From contig JANYJW010000048.1 in assembly GCA_025361705.1 (NCBI GenBank), positions 1 through 50,477 of the forward strand: a DNA stretch of 50,477 bases, read 5' to 3'. Below the pieces are notes generated by a model. That model worked only from the letters and a program-made list of their open reading frames with translations, was not told the DNA's origin and made no database searches. The DNA is from Gemmatimonas sp. (lineage in GTDB: Bacteria > Gemmatimonadota > Gemmatimonadetes > Gemmatimonadales > Gemmatimonadaceae). Shown here piece by piece: positions 46,927 through 50,477 of the stretch (within the stretch, counting starts at the first letter, position 1; the number at the start of each line of letters is the position of its first letter). The position numbers and the translations under genes are program-made.

Positions 46927-47217
46927 GGCGGATCCGGGGTGGTGGGCGAAGCACTCAGATTCAGTATCGGCTCACCGTTGGACCGGATTGAGAGGTGTTG
47001 GTCCACATTAGAGGTATGTAAGAGTCCTCTTTTTGCTTACATATTGCCCCGGAAGTCCCCGACTGCGCGCGACTGGTAGATTCCGGTATCTTATTTACCT
47101 ATTTTCGAGCCGGTCTCGATTGGCCGACGCCGCATCGACTGCCCGCATCGCCACGGGGGGCGTGGGGCGTCGACCGCGAACTCCCGCGTTCCAAGACCCC
47201 AGAGCGAGGTGACCCAC
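46927..47217. other. AT-rich divergent intergenic region
   Basis: 291 bases between the hybrid kinase and the fasciclin gene without a gene I can support. The part 46990-47110 is notably AT-rich for this chromosome. It contains TATGTAAG/CTTACATA and AGAGG/CCTCT-TTTT inverted repeats, and GGTATCTTATTTACC at 47085-47099, which includes a TATCTT -10-like box. Confidence 0.65.
47010..47043 (+). promoter_or_regulatory. Overlapping alternative inverted repeats
   Basis: AGAGG (47010-47014) can pair with CCTCT (47026-47030), followed by TTTT. The longer TATGTAAG (47015-47022) can pair with CTTACATA (47036-47043). The two stems interleave, so they cannot easily form together. As DNA, the 8-bp palindrome could instead be a regulator site. 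Confidence 0.4.
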
Positions 47218-47760
47218 ATGCGCGCAGCCCGTACCGCCATCCACGCCGTCGTCGTTGGTCTCTCGCTCGTCGCCTGCGGCGCTCCGGCCAGCAACGGCGC
47301 CTCCGCCGATGCGGCGCCAGCAGTCGGTCAGGCAAACGTGCAGGACAACGAGTCGGTGAAGGATGTCGTGAAGATCGCCGTCGGGTCGAAGGACCACACC
47401 ACGCTGGTCGCCGCGCTGCAGGCGGCCGACCTCGTGAACTCGCTGGCGAACGCGGGGCCATTCACGGTGTTTGCCCCCACCAACGCCGCCTTCGACAAGC
47501 TGCCCAAGGGCACGGTGGACGACCTGCTGAAGCCGGCCAACAAGGAGAAGCTGCGCCTGGTGCTGCAGCACCATGTCACGACATCCGCCCTCGACGTCGA
47601 CCAGTTCAGCGACGGCCAGGTCGTCGCGATGGCTGATGGCGCGAGCGCCACGATCCACAAGAAGGGCGCCGACACCTTCATCAACGAGGCGAAGATCATC
47701 GCGTCGGTGCGCGGCTCGAACGGGATGGTGCACGTGATTGATGGGGTGTTGGTGCCTTGA
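47218..47760 (+). CDS. Fasciclin (FAS1) domain lipoprotein
   Basis: A 180-residue exported protein. The signal peptide ends in lipobox LVAC (C20), so it should be lipid-anchored. After a Gly/Ala/Asn linker, a single FAS1 domain spans about 45-180, with FTVFAPTNAAFDKLP and the final NGMVHVIDGVLVP hallmark. FAS1 domains mediate adhesion. ATG 47218 has GAGGTGA six bases upstream; a GTG at 47209 overlaps that Shine-Dalgarno and is unlikely. Confidence 0.94.
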   Translation: MRAARTAIHAVVVGLSLVACGAPASNGASADAAPAVGQANVQDNESVKDVVKIAVGSKDHTTLVAALQAADLVNSLANAGPFTVFAPTNAAFDKLPKGTVDDLLKPANKEKLRLVLQHHVTTSALDVDQFSDGQVVAMADGASATIHKKGADTFINEAKIIASVRGSNGMVHVIDGVLVP

Positions 47761-47768
47761 GATAGGGG

Positions 47769-47868
47769 ATGGCGGATGGCGGACGGCAGACGGCAGTCAT
47801 CCGCCATCCGCCATCCGCCATCTACCATCTACCATCTACCATCTGCCATCCGCCATCCGCCATCTGTA
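47769..47868. repeat. Heptad repeat (family A), locus 6, with inverted arm
   Basis: Nine perfect in-phase units at 47799-47861 (three ATCCGCC, three ATCTACC, one ATCTGCC, two ATCCGCC) are preceded by an inverted arm of GGCGGAT, GGCGGAC and GGCAGAC units (about 47769-47796). The whole can fold into a long hairpin. This is the longest array in the window. Confidence 0.92.
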
Positions 47869-47872
47869 GCTT
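47843..47872 (+). promoter_or_regulatory. Candidate promoter of GT4 gene, built from repeat
   Basis: CTGCCA, part of a heptad unit, lies 18 bases before TAGCTT, which is six bases upstream of the ATG. The layout parallels the FHA promoter (TTGCCA, 17, TAGCTT, nine bases, ATG). Confidence 0.4.
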
Positions 47873-47878
47873 CCCCCC

Positions 47879-48937
47879 ATGCGCATCGTCCACCTGCTCA
47901 ACCACGTCGACCGCACAGGCAACGGCATTGTGCATGTGGCCGTCGACCTGGCCTGCATGCAGGCACGCGAGGGGCACGACGTGTGGGTGGTCTCGAAGGG
48001 CGGCGCGTATGAGCCGCTGCTCGCACGGCACGGCGTGCGCCACGTGCGCATGGACCAAGGGCGGCGTCCGCTCACGCTGCTGCGCGCCCTCGCAGCGCTG
48101 CGCACGCTCCTCCGCGACGCCCGGCCCGACATTGTCCATGCGCACATGGTCACCGGCTACGTTCTGGCGCGCGTCCTGCGCCCGTTCGCGCGCTGGCGGC
48201 TCGTCACCAGCGTGCACAACGAGTGGCAGCGCAGCTCCACCCTGATGGGGGGCGCCGACCGCGTGATCGTCATGAGCGACAATGCCGTGGCGCGGCTTGC
48301 GGCGCGCGGCATGCCGCGCGAGCGCCTTCGGCCGGTGCGCAACGGCACGGTGGGAAGCCCGCGCCTGACGGAGGATCCGCACGACGCCGTCGCCCTGCAC
48401 CAGCCGGCCATCGTCACCGTGGCTGGCCTCTACGAACGCAAAGGCATCGCCGATCTCATTGCGGCCTTCGACGCGCTCGCGCCATCACATCCGGATGCGC
48501 ACCTCTACCTCGTCGGCGAAGGTCCCGACCGCGTGCACTTCGAAGCCCAGGCGCGCGCCTCGGCGGCGCACGCACGCATTCACTTTGAAGGATTCCGGGC
48601 CGCACCGCGCGCATACCTGCGTGAGGCGGCGGTCTTTGTGCTCGCGTCGCACGCCGAGCCGGGCGGCCTGGTGCTGCCCGAAGCGCGCGATTGTGGGTGC
48701 GCCATCGTCTCCACGAACGTGGACGGCTCGCCCGAGCTGCTCGACGACGGACGCGCCGGCGTGCTGGTGCCGCCGTGCGATGTCCCCGCACTGACGGCCG
48801 CCATCTCCCGACTGCTTGACGACGCCCCCGCGCGTGAGCGCCTGCGCACCGCAGCGCGGGCCAACCTCGACTGGCTGCGCATCGACCGCCAGCACGCCGA
48901 AACGCTCGCCGTGTACGCCGAGGCGCGCGCCGTCTAG
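47879..48937 (+). CDS. Glycosyltransferase family 4-type (GT-B fold)
   Basis: A 352-residue retaining glycosyltransferase for envelope or exopolysaccharide sugars. The N-terminal half starts MRIVHLLNHVDRTGNGIVHVAVDLA, with HAHMVTGYVLARVL and HNEW. The C-terminal GT1 domain has TVAGLYERKGIADLIAAF, LYLVGEGPDR and the nucleotide-sugar Glu motif SHAEPGGLVLPEARDCG. The ATG is directly preceded by CCCCCC, without a Shine-Dalgarno. It is convergent with the DsbA-fold gene, four bases apart. Confidence 0.92.
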   Translation: MRIVHLLNHVDRTGNGIVHVAVDLACMQAREGHDVWVVSKGGAYEPLLARHGVRHVRMDQGRRPLTLLRALAALRTLLRDARPDIVHAHMVTGYVLARVLRPFARWRLVTSVHNEWQRSSTLMGGADRVIVMSDNAVARLAARGMPRERLRPVRNGTVGSPRLTEDPHDAVALHQPAIVTVAGLYERKGIADLIAAFDALAPSHPDAHLYLVGEGPDRVHFEAQARASAAHARIHFEGFRAAPRAYLREAAVFVLASHAEPGGLVLPEARDCGCAIVSTNVDGSPELLDDGRAGVLVPPCDVPALTAAISRLLDDAPARERLRTAARANLDWLRIDRQHAETLAVYAEARAV

Positions 48938-48941
48938 CGCC

Positions 48942-49574
48942 TCACGCGCGACGGAATGCGCCCGACGACCGCAACGGTGACGAAAAGAACTCGGCGATGT
49001 CGGCGGCCGGCTGCAGCCCCCACAACACGCGCCCGTCGGAGCGGACCAGCCGCGGCACGCCGCCGAGCCGGAAGGTCGCCCAGTCCATCTCCCATTCATC
49101 GGCAAGGCGGTGACCCGCCGGGCCATCGAGGTCCACCCAGCCGGGGACGCCAGCCCATGCCGCCACCGCGTTGATCACGGCGCCGTCGGAGATATCCTCG
49201 CCGCGCACCCAGAGTGCCGCGCCAAGCGCCCGGCGAAATGCCGCAGCGCGGGGCGCGTGTTGCCGATGCACGCACGCCACCGCCGCAATCGCGCGGCGCG
49301 TGTTGGGCTTGATGGGCGGCGCGAACATGGCGACCTCGGGCGCATCACGATGCACCGCATCCACGTCGTCCTCGAGCGCACGCATCACGCGCCGGTCACC
49401 GAGGCGCGGCGGCGCAGGAAGCGACGGGTCGTGCTGCACCCCGCGCCATTCGCACTGGTTGATGTAGCCCAATGCCTCGAGCCGCGCCGACAGCGCGTGG
49501 CTGTACGGACAGTTGAGGTCGGCGTAGAGCGTCGCCTTGACGACGGACGCCTGACGCACGTCGGACTCAGTCAC
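48942..49574 (-). CDS. DsbA-fold thioredoxin-like protein with CPYS motif
   Basis: A 210-residue protein of the DsbA/FrnE/2-hydroxychromene-2-carboxylate isomerase superfamily. The active-site position reads NCPYSH, so the second Cys of CxxC is Ser, which argues against disulfide oxidase activity and for isomerase, glutathione-dependent or reductase-like chemistry. GGVPRLV near residue 182 is the cis-Pro segment of the thioredoxin fold (TFRLGGVPRLV). No signal peptide is present, so it is cytoplasmic. The GTG start overlaps the stop of the upstream gene as GTGA. Confidence 0.8.
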   Translation of the reverse strand: MTESDVRQASVVKATLYADLNCPYSHALSARLEALGYINQCEWRGVQHDPSLPAPPRLGDRRVMRALEDDVDAVHRDAPEVAMFAPPIKPNTRRAIAAVACVHRQHAPRAAAFRRALGAALWVRGEDISDGAVINAVAAWAGVPGWVDLDGPAGHRLADEWEMDWATFRLGGVPRLVRSDGRVLWGLQPAADIAEFFSSPLRSSGAFRRA

Positions 49575-50477
49575 GGACGGCGACCGCCGCGCGCGCCGGC
49601 GCCGCCGCCCACGGCGGGCGCCGAGAGGGCGTTCCAGTGCACGATGGCGTTGAACGCGAGCGCCCACGCCCCCTGCGTCTGCCAGCGCCAGAACGGACGC
49701 GTGGCAAACAGCACCACGTGCCCTTGTCCCACGGGCGCATCCACCACGGCCGCCTTGCCCGCCAGTTCGGCGCCGCCATTCATCTGCCCCGAAATGAGCA
49801 GCGAGTCGGCCACCGCGTGAAAGCGCACGATCACCCGGGGCTGCAGCGCGCGCACCGCCGCCGTGTACACCGAGTCCGTCTCGGATTCGGCAGCGCGGGC
49901 GGCGCCCGCACCGCCGCTGCCCACCTGCAGCAGCGGCGCGTTGCTGAAGAAGAGCGGGAACTGCTTGTCGTCGTACCCATACAGGATCGGGCTCGCCGCC
50001 GTCACCGCCTGGGCGCGGAAGACGCCGCCGCGCGCCTGCAGCGCCCGCGGCTCGACCACGCTCACGCCCGACGTGATCTGCAGGCTGATGGGCAGGTTCA
50101 CCGCCCCGCCCTCGACGAGCAGCAAGCCGCCGCGTGCGACAAACTGCTGCAGCGCCGCCACACCATCCATGCCGATGCCATCGCGCACGTCGTCGGTTTC
50201 GTCGATCTCGCCCAGGCTTGGCGTGGCCGCGGTCTTCTTCCACGGCACCGCGGGCCCGATCTTCGGCCGCCCGTTCACCAGGGTGCCCACGGCGCCGGCG
50301 TTGGGATACACCACCACATCAAAACGCTCGAGCACGCCCGGCTGCCTGAACTTCTGGTCGCTGAGATACGTGTACGGAATCCCGAGCTTGTCAAACGTCA
50401 TGCGCGCCCAGCCTTCCTCCTGCGTGCTGCTCCACGAGTGCGCCAGCGCAATCCGCGGCAGCTGCACCATGTGCTGC
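49571..50477 (-). CDS. M14 zinc carboxypeptidase-like protein, C-terminal part (truncated at window edge)
   Basis: The open reading frame continues beyond the window, so only about 300 C-terminal residues are visible; the Met near the edge is not a credible start. The region begins with LPRIALAHSWSSTQEEGWARMTFDKLGIPYTYLSDQ, followed by RFDVVVYP and a FVARGGLLLVEGG segment. It resembles the class-I-amidotransferase-like C-terminal domain found in large exported M14 peptidases. The catalytic zinc domain would be outside the window, so the peptidase call is an inference from this domain. Confidence 0.7.
   Translation of the reverse strand, partial: QHMVQLPRIALAHSWSSTQEEGWARMTFDKLGIPYTYLSDQKFRQPGVLERFDVVVYPNAGAVGTLVNGRPKIGPAVPWKKTAATPSLGEIDETDDVRDGIGMDGVAALQQFVARGGLLLVEGGAVNLPISLQITSGVSVVEPRALQARGGVFRAQAVTAASPILYGYDDKQFPLFFSNAPLLQVGSGGAGAARAAESETDSVYTAAVRALQPRVIVRFHAVADSLLISGQMNGGAELAGKAAVVDAPVGQGHVVLFATRPFWRWQTQGAWALAFNAIVHWNALSAPAVGGGAGARGGRRP

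Noticed and set aside
47769-47868. Heptad array as CRISPR or ordinary terminator
   Set aside because: Units are 7 bp without spacers, and no T-run follows the hairpin; a dispersed repeat explains it better.

Overview
This window is a densely packed stretch of a GC-rich bacterial chromosome with about 45 protein-coding genes, two tRNA genes and very little intergenic DNA. The organism is didermic: the window encodes a SurA-type periplasmic chaperone, a lipoprotein foldase, an ADP-heptose-type glycosyltransferase, an outer-membrane barrel and an FtsEX-EnvC module. Gene order, GTG starts, four-base stop/start overlaps, an M14 peptidase with a C-terminal extension and the general protein style suggest Gemmatimonadota. 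That placement is inferred from style, not from an alignment. No transposase, phage gene or CRISPR array is visible, so this reads as core chromosome.

Layout. 1-2505 (minus): tRNA-Ile, a very acidic small protein and TypA/BipA. 2560-5976: a CxxC membrane protein convergent with a PilT-type ATPase, then a CDF metal exporter. 6106-7395: a CorC/HlyC-type CBS protein. 7399-17214 (minus): DUF58, VWA membrane protein, Mfd, PpiC-type lipoprotein, SurA and PdxA. 17330-19126: LepA, followed by a classic terminator. 19245-28146: an eleven-gene run in which every junction is an overlap or at most 3 bases: GT9 transferase, ROK kinase, PfkB-like kinase, STAS/HATPase protein, STAS-winged-helix protein, small protein, PLP enzyme, FtsE, FtsX, EnvC and a zinc-ribbon protein. 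28227-29432: endonuclease IV with a Lys/Pro-repeat tail.

29509-33046 (minus): ZnuB and ZnuA, an outer-membrane protein and a small CxxC membrane protein, forming a zinc uptake locus without its ATPase. 33344-38524: malic enzyme and PEP carboxykinase, which are gluconeogenic partners, then an HD phosphohydrolase. 38552-41833 (minus): FkbM methyltransferase, a small helical protein, a PP2C phosphatase and a triple-FHA tail-anchored protein. 42031-44992: UvrA and tRNA-Asn. 45040-46926 (minus): a hybrid histidine kinase. 47218-48937: a fasciclin lipoprotein and a GT4 glycosyltransferase. 48942-50477 (minus): a DsbA-fold protein and the C-terminal part of an M14 peptidase cut by the window edge.

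The least ordinary signals are not single genes. First, a family of degenerate 7-bp tandem repeats (ATCTGCC/ATCCGCC/ATCTACC and complements) occurs at six places. It lies between genes, forms the signal-peptide core of EnvC, forms the C-terminus of the FkbM protein, sits inside uvrA and supplies promoter-like sequence to a glycosyltransferase. Second, a different repeat family shares an exact 19-mer upstream of both pilT and uvrA. Third, several first genes have a TAnnTT -10 box only 6-11 bases before the start codon, which suggests leaderless transcription. Fourth, a STAS/HATPase and STAS-winged-helix pair, which could be a partner switch that acts directly on DNA, is embedded in the envelope and division operon.
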